A DNA stretch of 64,000 nucleotides from Leptotrichia sp. HSP-342 (GTDB lineage: Bacteria; Fusobacteriota; Fusobacteriia; Fusobacteriales; Leptotrichiaceae): the NCBI RefSeq assembly GCF_041199995.1, contig NZ_CP165646.1:1922001-1986000 (forward strand), given 5' to 3'. Made by a program: the position numbers and the translations under genes. A model generated the notes under the pieces. That model was given only the letters and a program-made list of their open reading frames with translations, did not search any database and was not told the DNA's origin. Below are positions 8,411-17,545 of this stretch, piece after piece (position 1 is the first letter of the stretch; each line of letters opens with the position of its first letter).

Positions 8411-9286
8411 TTATCTTGCAAATTCAATATTTTTCATAATTTCTCTTGCAATTTCAGGCTTGTTCATTGTATAAATATGAATTCCTTTAATTCCGTAAGC
8501 TAGCAATTCTATAATCTGTTCGCTCGCATACATTATTCCAGCTTTTTTCATTGACTCTAGATTATCTCCATATTTTTCTAATAGTTTATCCAATTTTTTA
8601 GGAACAGAACATTTTGACAACTCTATAATCCTTTTTATCTGTTTTGCATTTGTAACTGGCATAATCCCAGCAACTAAAGGAACTTTTATATCCAGCTTTT
8701 CAGCTTGTTCCTTAAATTTTATAAAAATATTGTTATCAAAGAACATTTGGGAAGTCAAAAAATCTGTTCCAGCCTCAACTTTATTTTTTAAATGGAACAA
8801 GTCCACTAAATCATTATTTTCATAATGTGTTTCAGGATAAAATGCTCCCCCAATTGAAAAATCATGAAATTCTCTATTTTTTCTCAAATCCCTAATTAAT
8901 TCAGAAGCATACTTATAATCTCCTTTGTTATAAATCTCTTCTGTTTCCCCAACTGGTACATCTCCACGTAAAGCTAATATATTTTTTACATTATGATTTT
9001 TTGCTTCCTGGAGGTAATCATTAATTTCACTTTTTTTACTTCCTACGCAAGTTAAATGAGCCAGAACCTCAGTTTTTAGATTATTTTTTATATATGATGC
9101 CATTTCAATAGTTCCACCTTTAGTTTTCCCACCAGCACCATACGTAACGCTTATAAAATCTGGTTTATATTCTACAAGTTCAGCTGTAACATTTTTTAAT
9201 TTTTCTTCAGAAAAATTTTTGTTTGGTGGAAAAATTTCAAAGGAAATTAGATGCTCTTTCTGTTCAAACATATCCTTTATTTTCAT
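8411..9286 (-). CDS. metF: 5,10-methylenetetrahydrofolate reductase
   Basis: MetF is an FAD-dependent TIM-barrel enzyme that reduces methylene-THF to methyl-THF for methionine synthesis. Family blocks are ISFEIFPP, SVTYGAGG, LAHLTCVG, ALRGDVPVG, IGGAFYPETH and FLTSQMFFDN. An ATG 48 bases upstream is in frame, but AGGAGG lies just before the ATG at 9286 (MKIKDMF), giving 291 residues, the normal length. It lies 60 bases after accA. No S-box, SAM or folate riboswitch was recognised, consistent with its position inside an operon. Confidence 0.92.
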   Translation of the reverse strand: MKIKDMFEQKEHLISFEIFPPNKNFSEEKLKNVTAELVEYKPDFISVTYGAGGKTKGGTIEMASYIKNNLKTEVLAHLTCVGSKKSEINDYLQEAKNHNVKNILALRGDVPVGETEEIYNKGDYKYASELIRDLRKNREFHDFSIGGAFYPETHYENNDLVDLFHLKNKVEAGTDFLTSQMFFDNNIFIKFKEQAEKLDIKVPLVAGIMPVTNAKQIKRIIELSKCSVPKKLDKLLEKYGDNLESMKKAGIMYASEQIIELLAYGIKGIHIYTMNKPEIAREIMKNIEFAR

Positions 9287-9346
9287 TAGACCTCCTAAGT
9301 TAAATATCAAATTATTCTTAATCAATTTATGCATTTTAAGCAGTTT

Positions 9347-10294
9347 TTATTCCTCAAAAAATTCCCCAATTTTTCTATATTTATCATATCTTCTTTTAAG
9401 CAACTCTCTTAGTGAAAATTTATCAATCCGTTTAAATTCCTTCACAACCATTTCTTTTAAATTTTGCGCTGTTTCTTTAAAATTTCTATGAGCTCCTCCT
9501 AAAGGTTCTTTTATAATTTCATCTATTACCCCGAGACTTTTTAGACTAATCGCATCCATTTTTAAACTTTTTGCAGCTTCTGCAGCTTTCGTTGAATCAT
9601 TAAAAAGAATTGAGGCGCATCCCTCCGGAGAAATAACAGAATATACACTATTTTCAAACATTAAAATTGAGTCTGCCACACCAATTCCTAATGCTCCTCC
9701 ACTTCCTCCTTCTCCAATAACAACAGACACAATTGGTACACGGAATCCAAACATTTCTGCTAAATTTTTAGCAATAGCCTCTCCTTGCCCTTTTTCTTCG
9801 GCTTCTATTCCAGGATACGCTCCAGCTGTATCAATTAATGTCAGAATTGGTAATTTAAAACGTTCTGCCATTCTCATTAATCTAAGAGCCTTTCTATACC
9901 CTTCAGGACTCGCCATACCAAAATTTCTAAAAATATTTGATTCAATGTCTCTTCCTTTTTGCTGCCCTATTATCATTATTTTATAACCATCAATTGTTGC
10001 AAGCCCTCCTACAATGGCATTATCATCCTTTGAAAGCCTATCACCGTGAAGTTCTATAAAATCCTGCGTCAATTCCTTTATATAATCCAAAGTATATGGT
10101 CTCTGAGGATTTCTTGAAATTTGAATTCTATTCCAGGCATCCATTTCATTTTCCTCAAAATCTCTATATTTATCTTCGAGGTTTTTTTCAAGTTCTGTTA
10201 TTTGAGCAGAAAAATCAATGTTTCTTTCAGCTGAAAATCTTTTTAATTCGGCTATATTATCTTCCAATTCTTTAATTTCATCTTTTATACTCAT
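9347..10294 (-). CDS. accA: Acetyl-CoA carboxylase carboxyltransferase subunit alpha
   Basis: AccA is one half of the carboxyltransferase that moves carboxyl from biotin to acetyl-CoA, the first step of fatty acid synthesis. The product (315 residues) starts with the alpha-subunit coiled coil (EIKELEDNIAELKRF), followed by the ClpP/crotonase fold with LTLIDTAGAYPG, VVIGEGGSGGALGIGVAD and ISPEGCASILF. The length is as expected. AAAGGAT precedes the ATG. It sits 33 bases after accD, so both subunits are co-transcribed. The biotin carboxylase and BCCP genes are not in the window. Confidence 0.95.
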   Translation of the reverse strand: MSIKDEIKELEDNIAELKRFSAERNIDFSAQITELEKNLEDKYRDFEENEMDAWNRIQISRNPQRPYTLDYIKELTQDFIELHGDRLSKDDNAIVGGLATIDGYKIMIIGQQKGRDIESNIFRNFGMASPEGYRKALRLMRMAERFKLPILTLIDTAGAYPGIEAEEKGQGEAIAKNLAEMFGFRVPIVSVVIGEGGSGGALGIGVADSILMFENSVYSVISPEGCASILFNDSTKAAEAAKSLKMDAISLKSLGVIDEIIKEPLGGAHRNFKETAQNLKEMVVKEFKRIDKFSLRELLKRRYDKYRKIGEFFEE

Positions 10295-10327
10295 ATTTTT
10301 ATCCTTTCGTTTGAAAAATTTTAAAGT

Positions 10328-11179
10328 TTACACTAATTTTTCCAATACTCTATAAATCGTTGTTTTTAAGTCTTTTCTTTCTGAAATTATATCAATCATT
10401 CCGTGTTCTAGCAAAAATTCTGCCCTTTGAAACCCTTTTGGCAATTTCTGATTTACAGTCTGCTCAATAACTCTAGGTCCTGCGAAAGCGATAAAAGCAT
10501 TTGGCTCTGTTATGATAACATCTCCAAGCATCGCAAAAGAAGCTGTCACTCCACCTGTAGTCGGATCAACAGGCACAGAAATAAATGGAATTCCTGCTTC
10601 ATTCAATCTTTTTACTGCCCCTGAAGTCTTTGCCATTTGCATAAGTGACAAGATTCCTTCCTGCATTCTTGCACCACCAGAGCTTGAAACTACTACAACT
10701 GGTATTTTTCTTTTAAGCCCTCGTTCCAATGCCCTTGTAATCTTTTCTCCAACAACTGAACCCATGCTTCCACCCATAAAACTGAATTCCATTGCGGCAA
10801 TACTAACTTCTATCCCATTTATTTTTCCGACTCCACTAATTACACCATCTAACATACGACTTTTCTCACGTGAAGTTTCTAATTTTTCCTCATATCCAGG
10901 AAAGTTCAGTACATCTTTTGAATTAAGTGTCATATCTCTTTCCATAAAAGTCTCCTCGTCAATTAGAAGCTCAATTCTTTCAAAAGCTGTAAGCCTAAAA
11001 TAATTTCCACATTTTGGACATACATTTAAATTATTTTTCAGATCCTCGTTATAAATAATCTCATTACATTGATTACATTTTTTCCACTTATTGTCATCTA
11101 CAATATCAACTGTCAATTTTGATTTGGATGTAAGTGTTACATATTTATTTTTTGATTTTCTACTTGAAAATAAACCCAT
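10328..11179 (-). CDS. accD: Acetyl-CoA carboxylase carboxyltransferase subunit beta
   Basis: This is the beta subunit of the acetyl-CoA carboxyltransferase. It carries the N-terminal four-cysteine zinc ribbon (Cys35, Cys38, Cys54, Cys57 in CNQC and CPKC), followed by the crotonase-fold core with SSSGGARMQEG and PTTGGVTASFAMLGD. A GTG at 11188 is in frame, but GAGAGG is spaced for the ATG at 11179 (MGLFSS), giving 283 residues. It is the first gene of accD-accA-metF-pdxK. I could not identify a convincing promoter in the 107 bases upstream, nor a FapR- or FabT-like operator. Confidence 0.95.
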   Translation of the reverse strand: MGLFSSRKSKNKYVTLTSKSKLTVDIVDDNKWKKCNQCNEIIYNEDLKNNLNVCPKCGNYFRLTAFERIELLIDEETFMERDMTLNSKDVLNFPGYEEKLETSREKSRMLDGVISGVGKINGIEVSIAAMEFSFMGGSMGSVVGEKITRALERGLKRKIPVVVVSSSGGARMQEGILSLMQMAKTSGAVKRLNEAGIPFISVPVDPTTGGVTASFAMLGDVIITEPNAFIAFAGPRVIEQTVNQKLPKGFQRAEFLLEHGMIDIISERKDLKTTIYRVLEKLV

Positions 11180-11286
11180 TTTCTTCACCTCTCAAGAATT
11201 TTATATTTTTAAATTAAAATAACAGGTGTTACAATACCCTATATGATACTATATTTATATTAGATTTTTCTTTGATAAAAATACTT

Positions 11287-12273
11287 TTAAAAAAATGCTT
11301 TGTCTATAATCGAAAAATTATAGTTGTCAAAAGAAAGTGAATAACAGCAAAGAAAAAATCTGCTACTTCCATCTTTTATACCATACTTCTTATCACCCAC
11401 TATAAAAAGACCTTCGTGAGCAAGTTGAGCTCTTATCTGATGTTTTCTTCCAGTAATCAGTTCAATATCTAAAAGTAAAATATTTTTATTATTTTTTTCT
11501 AGTAATTTTAATATCTTTTTTGAATTTTCTAATTTATCAAGATTTATCTGCTTAAAATAAGTGATACTTTTTTTAGACTCTCCTAAAATATGCTTTTCAG
11601 AGACAATAACTTTATTTTCCATTGTTGTCAAATAATTTTCAATTTTAAAATCTTTCAAATTAAGATTTTTTTCTTTAAACTTAGGATGTTCAGTTACATT
11701 TCTATTATGAACAATTGCAAAATATTTTTTATGAACTTCATTATCTCTAATTTTTTGAGAAATATATCTAAGAAACTTTAAAGTTTTACAACCAATAACA
11801 AGACCCGATGTTTCAAAATCCAGTCTATTCGCAAAATTAATATTTTCACTTTTATAAATTTCCTTAAAAACTTCAGCAAGTCCATATTTGTGCCCTGTTC
11901 CTTTATGCATCGGAATATTTTCCTTTTTATTCACAATAAAAAAATCTTCATTTTCAAAAATAACCATTTTTTTATATTTTTCTAGATCACTTTCTAAAAT
12001 TTTTAAATTTTTCTCCTTGGCTATATTCACACTGTTTCCTGTTTTTCCAATATTTCCTGAAGATAAATTTCTAATTATAATTTTATCATTTAGCAAAAGA
12101 CGATAATTCTCTTTTGATTTTTTTCCATTAATTTTAATATCTCCAGACCTTATCGCTCCAAAAATCCTGCTAAGCGACTCTTCCTTAAAATTTTTTCTTA
12201 AATATCTGTCAAGCCGCATTCCTTCCATCTCAGAATTTACAATAACTTCCTTTTTCTCCAAGAATTTCCTCAT
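11287..12273 (-). CDS. RluA-family 23S rRNA pseudouridine synthase
   Basis: The 328-residue product has an N-terminal S4 RNA-binding domain (about residues 13-75, MRLDRYLRKNF) and a pseudouridine synthase domain. The catalytic Asp is in NRLDFETSGLV near residue 152. Later motifs are HKKYFAIVHN and TGRKHQIRAQLAHEG. The layout matches RluC/RluD-type enzymes that modify 23S rRNA; which uridines are modified cannot be told from sequence. The start lies 3 bases after the rodA stop, so the two are probably translationally coupled. It ends the long secD-to-rluA run. The usual RLDKDTSG loop is RLDFETSG here, a conservative variation. Confidence 0.88.
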   Translation of the reverse strand: MRKFLEKKEVIVNSEMEGMRLDRYLRKNFKEESLSRIFGAIRSGDIKINGKKSKENYRLLLNDKIIIRNLSSGNIGKTGNSVNIAKEKNLKILESDLEKYKKMVIFENEDFFIVNKKENIPMHKGTGHKYGLAEVFKEIYKSENINFANRLDFETSGLVIGCKTLKFLRYISQKIRDNEVHKKYFAIVHNRNVTEHPKFKEKNLNLKDFKIENYLTTMENKVIVSEKHILGESKKSITYFKQINLDKLENSKKILKLLEKNNKNILLLDIELITGRKHQIRAQLAHEGLFIVGDKKYGIKDGSSRFFLCCYSLSFDNYNFSIIDKAFF

Positions 12274-12276
12274 TTC

Positions 12277-13377
12277 TTAATTATTATGAATTTTTATACT
12301 TTCAACTATCCCTATCATTATAAATGAAGCTAGAAACGAGCTTCCACCATAACTCATAAATAACAATGGTTTCCCTGTAACCGGAACAAGTCCAATTGTC
12401 ATTCCTACGTTTACAATTACGTGCATAAAGATAACGCCCGCTATACCGTATAATATGAGGCGACCAAAATCATCCTGTACGATTCGTGATATCCTCATTA
12501 TTTCAAAAATTAATGCAAAATATAGAAGCAAAACTAATGAGGAACCTACAAATCCCAGTTCTTCAGACAATACTGAAAAAATAAAATCGGTCTGTGCCTC
12601 AGGCAGAAATTCCAGCCTACTTTGGCTTCCTTGCAGAACTCCTTTTCCTAAAAATCCTCCAGCTCCAACTGATATTTTAGACTGTATTACATGCCATCCG
12701 CTTCCTTTTCTATCTGTTTCAGGATGTAAAAATGTCTCCACACGTGTTCTCTGATAATCACTTAGTACAAACTTGTAAATTGGATAAACTGATAACATTA
12801 GGACTATCCCTATTATCCAAATTGGCTTCATGTTTGCGCCATATAGAAAAATCATAAACAGAAATGCAGAAACTGTTATCAAAGTTGTTCCCAAATCAGG
12901 CTGGATAAGGATTAGCAAAATAAGTGGAGTTACTGGCAAAACTGCCCCAATAATGTCATTTAAATTATTAATTCCACTTTTATACTTGTTTACAATCCAA
13001 TAAGCAATAATTATAACAATCGCTATCTTTACAAACTCCGACGGCTGCAGTTGAAACGGCCCTAGTGCAATCCAACGCTGTGCTCCAAGAGTCTTTTTCC
13101 CTGCAAATCGTACAAGTAAAAGCAAAATAACACATATACCGTAAATATGTCGAATGAAATATTTTACATTTTTATAATCAACTGCTGCTATTAAAAATAC
13201 TAACACTGTTCCTATCCCAATCCACAGCATATTTTTTACAACCATCCCGCCCTGTCTTGTCGCACTATATACAAATATTGTACTTATCATTACAAGAGCA
13301 TACACAATCAGTAATATCATTTTATCTATCCGACGGATATTATTTCTCATATCATTCAATCTTTGGTTTTGAAACAT
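12277..13377 (-). CDS. rodA: SEDS-family peptidoglycan glycosyltransferase RodA
   Basis: This 366-residue integral membrane protein has about ten hydrophobic segments. SEDS landmarks are WIALGPFQLQPSEFVKIAIV, LILIQPDLGTTL, the loop LPEAQTDFIFSVLSEELGF and the C-terminal GKPLLFMSYGGSSFLASF. RodA polymerises peptidoglycan glycan strands during elongation of rod-shaped cells, working with a class B PBP. The GLVPVTGKPLLFMSYGGSS ending is shared with FtsW. The short N terminus and length favour RodA. AGGAG precedes the ATG. Its place among lptFG and alr fits an envelope-growth operon. Confidence 0.9.
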   Translation of the reverse strand: MFQNQRLNDMRNNIRRIDKMILLIVYALVMISTIFVYSATRQGGMVVKNMLWIGIGTVLVFLIAAVDYKNVKYFIRHIYGICVILLLLVRFAGKKTLGAQRWIALGPFQLQPSEFVKIAIVIIIAYWIVNKYKSGINNLNDIIGAVLPVTPLILLILIQPDLGTTLITVSAFLFMIFLYGANMKPIWIIGIVLMLSVYPIYKFVLSDYQRTRVETFLHPETDRKGSGWHVIQSKISVGAGGFLGKGVLQGSQSRLEFLPEAQTDFIFSVLSEELGFVGSSLVLLLYFALIFEIMRISRIVQDDFGRLILYGIAGVIFMHVIVNVGMTIGLVPVTGKPLLFMSYGGSSFLASFIMIGIVESIKIHNN

Positions 13378-13430
13378 TTTATACTCCTAAATTCCTATTT
13401 TTATTTTTTAAATTATAAAATTTTTTTACT

Positions 13431-14651
13431 TTATTTATTAATATTTCCCAAAACTGTTATATTTTCTGCTAAATATTTCGTTTTTGCAAAAGTATTTACA
13501 TCCTCAATTTTTACATCATTAACTTCATTTTTCATTTTTTCAGTATCTAAAATTTCATTTTTTCTAATATAATAATTTCCTATAATTCCCATTCTTGAAC
13601 GTGGATTTTCCATTGCAAAGGCGATTCTGCTCATATATTTGTTTTTTGCTTTCTGAAGTTCATCTTCTGTAACTCCATTTTCACGTAACTTTTTAAATTC
13701 TGAAAGCGTTATTTCTATTGCCTTTTCATAATTTTCTAGATTCGTTCCAATGTACGTCGATGTCAGGCCTCCTGATAAATAATATTGATTATACGTATAA
13801 ACAGAATAGGCAAGTCCATTTTTCTCACGGATTTCCTGAAAAAGTCTAGAACTCATTGAACCACCAATAATATTCGCTAAAATATCCGTATATATTTTAT
13901 TTTTACTGTTATAATCTTCACTTTGATGAGAAATACAGATATTAACTTGATTTATATCTTTTGAGACAATTTTTTTTCCAGCATTAAATGAAAAATCTAT
14001 TTTATCACGTCTATCAATCTTTTTATCACCTAATTTTGAAAAATATTGATCAATTTTCTGAATAATCTCGTTTTTATCAAAATTTCCAGAAACTACAACC
14101 AAAATATTGTCTTTTGTGTATCTTTCCTTATAATATTTTCTGATTTCATCTGCAGTAAAGCCTTTTACACTAGCTTCTGTTCCAATAATAGGCTTTCCAT
14201 ACTGCCCATTTATACTGTCTGCATAATTCATTTCAAATACTAAATCATCTGGCGAATCCTTATACATCTTAATTTCTTCCATGATTACATCTTTTTCTTT
14301 TTCCAATTCCTTTTCATCAATCGTAGAATTTGTAACAATGTCAAACAAAATATCTACAGACTTTCCTAGAAACTGTGTTAAGGCATTTATATAAAAAACT
14401 GTTTCTTCTTTAGTCGTATGTGCATTCACATTTGCCCCAAGATAATCAATTTCTTCAGAAATTTCAAAATAATTTCTAGTAGGAGTCCCTTTAAAAATCA
14501 TATGTTCCAGTACATGAGAGATTCCTTCCTCCGTATCACTTTCATCTCGTGAGCCAGTTTTTACAAATACTCCAACTGAGCAGGTAGAAATACTTTCAAG
14601 CCTATCAAAAATAACTTCTATTCCACTATTTGTCCTTATCTTTTCTATCAT
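13431..14651 (-). CDS. M16-family zinc metallopeptidase (insulinase/processing-peptidase type)
   Basis: The 406-residue product has the inverted zinc motif HVLEH (His46, Glu49, His50). The distal metal ligand is expected in the KEKDVIMEEI helix, about 75 residues later. The second, inactive-type M16 domain includes the substrate-binding segment GLAYSVYTYNQYYLSGG. It matches single-chain bacterial M16B proteases (YmxG/PqqL-like, about 410-430 residues) that usually act as dimers in the cytosol. No signal peptide is seen. It lies between lptG and rodA. The substrate is unknown. Confidence 0.88.
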   Translation of the reverse strand: MIEKIRTNSGIEVIFDRLESISTCSVGVFVKTGSRDESDTEEGISHVLEHMIFKGTPTRNYFEISEEIDYLGANVNAHTTKEETVFYINALTQFLGKSVDILFDIVTNSTIDEKELEKEKDVIMEEIKMYKDSPDDLVFEMNYADSINGQYGKPIIGTEASVKGFTADEIRKYYKERYTKDNILVVVSGNFDKNEIIQKIDQYFSKLGDKKIDRRDKIDFSFNAGKKIVSKDINQVNICISHQSEDYNSKNKIYTDILANIIGGSMSSRLFQEIREKNGLAYSVYTYNQYYLSGGLTSTYIGTNLENYEKAIEITLSEFKKLRENGVTEDELQKAKNKYMSRIAFAMENPRSRMGIIGNYYIRKNEILDTEKMKNEVNDVKIEDVNTFAKTKYLAENITVLGNINK

Positions 14652-14694
14652 ACCATTCCCTTCTTTTTTATTTTATAAAAATCAAAAATATTTA

Positions 14695-15771
14695 TTAGTA
14701 TTCAGAATCCCTAAATAATTTTATTCCAACTATTAAAAATATAATTAACGGAATAAAACAAGCTGCATAAATTGGAACTGCTCCAGATACTGCCATTGAA
14801 CGTAAAATCGTGCTGACACCATAATAGGCATAACCAATTATTACAGATAATCCTATATTTAGAGCTGCTCCCCCTCTTACATACCTACTTCCTAGTGAAA
14901 GTCCAATTAGACACATAACGAATGAAGATAATGCAAAAGATATTCTATAATAAAATTCTATTCTTAAATTTAAGGAATCTGCTCCAACTCTTGTAAAATA
15001 AACTACCTTTTCACGTAATTCAGGCATTGTCAAATTTTTTGCCTTGACTGGACTTGCCAGTACATCCTCCATTTTTGCAATAAATTTGAATTTTTTTGTA
15101 TCAGCAGGTTTCATTAAATTAGTTTTATCATCGTACTCCTTTAAGTCTTTAAAAGTCCATTCATTTGTTTTTGGGTTAATTTTTCCAAAAGGAGAAGTGT
15201 ATATTTTGCTTATTTCCTTAAAGCCTTTTTCAAATTTCAGTATTTCAATATGCTCCATGGTCCCAGTATTTTTATTTACGTGTTCACTAAAAAGTACTGT
15301 TTTTTTATCAATTTTTACAAAAATAAATTTTTTCTCCGCCTTGACAGGTTCCTTATTATCAATTTTTAAAGATTTTAAATTTTCTTTTTTAGTATTTGAT
15401 TTTCCTAAAGCGTCGTAATTTAACCAAAATACGCCCATACTTACAAGAAATGAAAAAATCATTGGAAATAAAGCTATTCTTGCGAAACTGATTCCACTTG
15501 TTTTCATTGCTGCGATTTCCAGCTGTTTTGCCATTTTGCTTATACACAGAAGACTTCCAAGCAGAACTCCAAGAGGAGCTGTATTTGTTATTATTTCAGG
15601 TGTTCCGTATCTCAGATATCTTATGGCATCATGTCCTTTAAGCTTTCCGTCCATAATCCATCCTGTAAGACTAATACTTTCAGCTAGTAAAAATATTAAG
15701 AAAAACATCATCATTCCTAAAATAAAACTTTTTACATAGTTTAGAATTATATATTTATCTAATTTATTCAT
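14695..15771 (-). CDS. lptG: LPS export ABC permease, LptG-like (YjgP/YjgQ family)
   Basis: The product (358 residues) has three N-terminal transmembrane segments (LGMMMFFLIFLLAESISL onward), the conserved cytosolic coupling-helix stretch EIAAMKTSGISF, a periplasmic beta-jellyroll of about 140 residues and three C-terminal segments. This is the architecture of the YjgP/YjgQ permeases LptF and LptG, which with the LptB ATPase extract LPS from the inner membrane. It is preceded by its partner at 15785-16882, 13 bases away. The F-versus-G assignment rests on the GISF coupling motif and gene order, and is less sure than the family. Confidence 0.88.
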   Translation of the reverse strand: MNKLDKYIILNYVKSFILGMMMFFLIFLLAESISLTGWIMDGKLKGHDAIRYLRYGTPEIITNTAPLGVLLGSLLCISKMAKQLEIAAMKTSGISFARIALFPMIFSFLVSMGVFWLNYDALGKSNTKKENLKSLKIDNKEPVKAEKKFIFVKIDKKTVLFSEHVNKNTGTMEHIEILKFEKGFKEISKIYTSPFGKINPKTNEWTFKDLKEYDDKTNLMKPADTKKFKFIAKMEDVLASPVKAKNLTMPELREKVVYFTRVGADSLNLRIEFYYRISFALSSFVMCLIGLSLGSRYVRGGAALNIGLSVIIGYAYYGVSTILRSMAVSGAVPIYAACFIPLIIFLIVGIKLFRDSEY

Positions 15772-15784
15772 ACTCCTCCTTTCG

Positions 15785-16882
15785 CTAATTTCCTTTATAT
15801 TTCTTTATTGAAAAATATATGCACATTATAAATAAAACAAAATTAGGAACCCACATTGCAATGTTTGCTGGTACATTATTTTTTAACACCATGATCTTTG
15901 CATAACTTGCCATTCCTATATAACCAAATATAACAATCAAACTTATTCCAAAACTTATTCCTCTTCCACTTCGTCTATGCCCTACCGAAAGCAGTACTCC
16001 CAGCCAGCATAAAAATGTACTTGCAAATGGTCCTATAAGTCTTTGGTAAATTTCTACCTGTGCTTTTAATGCAGTTTCCTTTTCTTCAGGATTTTTTATA
16101 TTCTGTTTATAAAATTCATTCAATTCTTTTATATCCATCTCTTTACGGCTTTTTTTTACTTCTTTCTTATTTTCCCTAAAAAAAGTAGTGATTGGTATTT
16201 CCTGCTCCTGATATAAAGCAGAAACTTGACTATTACCGTCTTTATCAAAAGCGTATCCTTTTACTTTCTTCAATCTTATAATTCCTGGATCAAATTTTGC
16301 ATTTTCTGCAAGAAATACTATTGGATAAGGATTATTACCTCGTTTATTTATAATCAGAAAGTTTTTAGCTGTAGCTTTTTCATTATTTACTTCATCAATG
16401 TAAAATCCAAAGCCTTTTTCCTCATTTGTCAAAAAAACTTTTTCTTCTGACAATGAACTTGGTTTTGAAGCTAGAATTTGTTTTGTCTGTGCATTTATAT
16501 TTTTTAAGGCACGGGGATTTACATATATTTCAAGTCCTAAACCAATCAATGTCAATATTATTCCAAAAATAAATGCTGGTCGAATTATTCTAAAAAGTCC
16601 TATTCCAGAACCTTCCATTGCAACAATTTCATTCGTTTCTGAAAGTCCTCCATAAACAAGCATTACCCCAAGAAATGCTCCCATAGGTATTGTTTGTACA
16701 AGAACTCCTGGTATAGCATAAAATAGATAGTCTATTATAGATATAAATGGCAAATCACTTGCAAACAGACGTTCCATAACTTCCATTATCACATTTAACA
16801 TCATAATAAATGTAAATATGCTAATTCCAAATATTGACGGCAAAAAAAGTGAATTGTAAATATATCTGTCAATTATTTTCAT
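15785..16882 (-). CDS. lptF: LPS export ABC permease, LptF-like (YjgP/YjgQ family)
   Basis: This is the partner permease of the LptB2FG extractor. It has N-terminal transmembrane segments (NSLFLPSIFGISIFTFIMML), the coupling stretch NEIVAMEGSGIGLFRI, a periplasmic jellyroll and a C-terminal membrane bundle. The start at 16882 (ATG, MKIIDRY) resembles known LptF starts (RYI at the N terminus). An in-frame TTG at 16891 is closer to AAGGA and cannot be excluded. It is 365 residues long. lptB is separately encoded at 25077-25811 in this window, so a full extractor can be formed. Confidence 0.88.
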   Translation of the reverse strand: MKIIDRYIYNSLFLPSIFGISIFTFIMMLNVIMEVMERLFASDLPFISIIDYLFYAIPGVLVQTIPMGAFLGVMLVYGGLSETNEIVAMEGSGIGLFRIIRPAFIFGIILTLIGLGLEIYVNPRALKNINAQTKQILASKPSSLSEEKVFLTNEEKGFGFYIDEVNNEKATAKNFLIINKRGNNPYPIVFLAENAKFDPGIIRLKKVKGYAFDKDGNSQVSALYQEQEIPITTFFRENKKEVKKSRKEMDIKELNEFYKQNIKNPEEKETALKAQVEIYQRLIGPFASTFLCWLGVLLSVGHRRSGRGISFGISLIVIFGYIGMASYAKIMVLKNNVPANIAMWVPNFVLFIMCIYFSIKKYKGN

Positions 16883-16952
16883 TTTTATCAATTTTCCTTT
16901 TTTATTTTTCTTTTTATCTTATAATCATTTTTTTATTTCTGTACCAAGGTGT

Positions 16953-17534
16953 TTATTCAATATCTTTTGTTTTTTCAAATTTATCTGGTTTTGGATTTTT
17001 ATAATTATTTAAAACGTCATCTATTACTTCTTTCTCTCTCTGGCTAACAACATATCTTTCCACATCATCTTTTATGAATTTTGGAAAAGAATCTGCAAAT
17101 TTTAATGCATGTTTTGTCATAAACTGAACAGAAAGGCTTTTGTCCCTTATTTCACGTATTCTTTTACTTCCTATAGATCCTGTAATTACTGTAATATAAA
17201 CAATAACTGCAACAAAGAATAACTCCATTATTCCGAATATCATTCCAGAAAATTTATCAAATCTTTTTATTTTTATACTTTTTAAAAATTTTCTATTAGC
17301 TATAAGAACGACAGAATAGATAATACATTGGACTAAAACTATAATAACAAAAATTTTTAACTGATTTTGAGGTTTAATTTTCTCTGAATTAAAAAAAAGT
17401 TTACAAATATAATTTGTTATAAAAATAATAAAAATATATTTAAACATATTGAAAAATTCCAAAGAGAATCCTCTTCTATATCCAAGAAAAATAAATATTA
17501 TCAGTAAAACTATAAAGCCAATATCCAGCATCAT
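16953..17534 (-). CDS. CvpA-family membrane protein
   Basis: This 193-residue protein has four hydrophobic segments. It starts with the CvpA pattern DIGFIVLLIIFIFLGYRRGF, and a glycine-rich middle (FDKFSGMIFGIMELFFVAVI) precedes a short charged tail. CvpA proteins (named for colicin V production) are widespread inner-membrane proteins with no settled biochemical role. It lies 11 bases after alr and 70 bases before lptF, so it is probably part of the same transcript. Family confidence is moderate to good from the N-terminal pattern and topology; function is unassigned. Confidence 0.75.
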   Translation of the reverse strand: MMLDIGFIVLLIIFIFLGYRRGFSLEFFNMFKYIFIIFITNYICKLFFNSEKIKPQNQLKIFVIIVLVQCIIYSVVLIANRKFLKSIKIKRFDKFSGMIFGIMELFFVAVIVYITVITGSIGSKRIREIRDKSLSVQFMTKHALKFADSFPKFIKDDVERYVVSQREKEVIDDVLNNYKNPKPDKFEKTKDIE

Positions 17535-17545
17535 TTTCCCTACCT

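Noticed and set aside
11180..11286. FapR- or FabT-type operator before accD (AACAGGTGTT half-symmetry)
   Set aside because: Only a short, weak palindrome that does not match either consensus.
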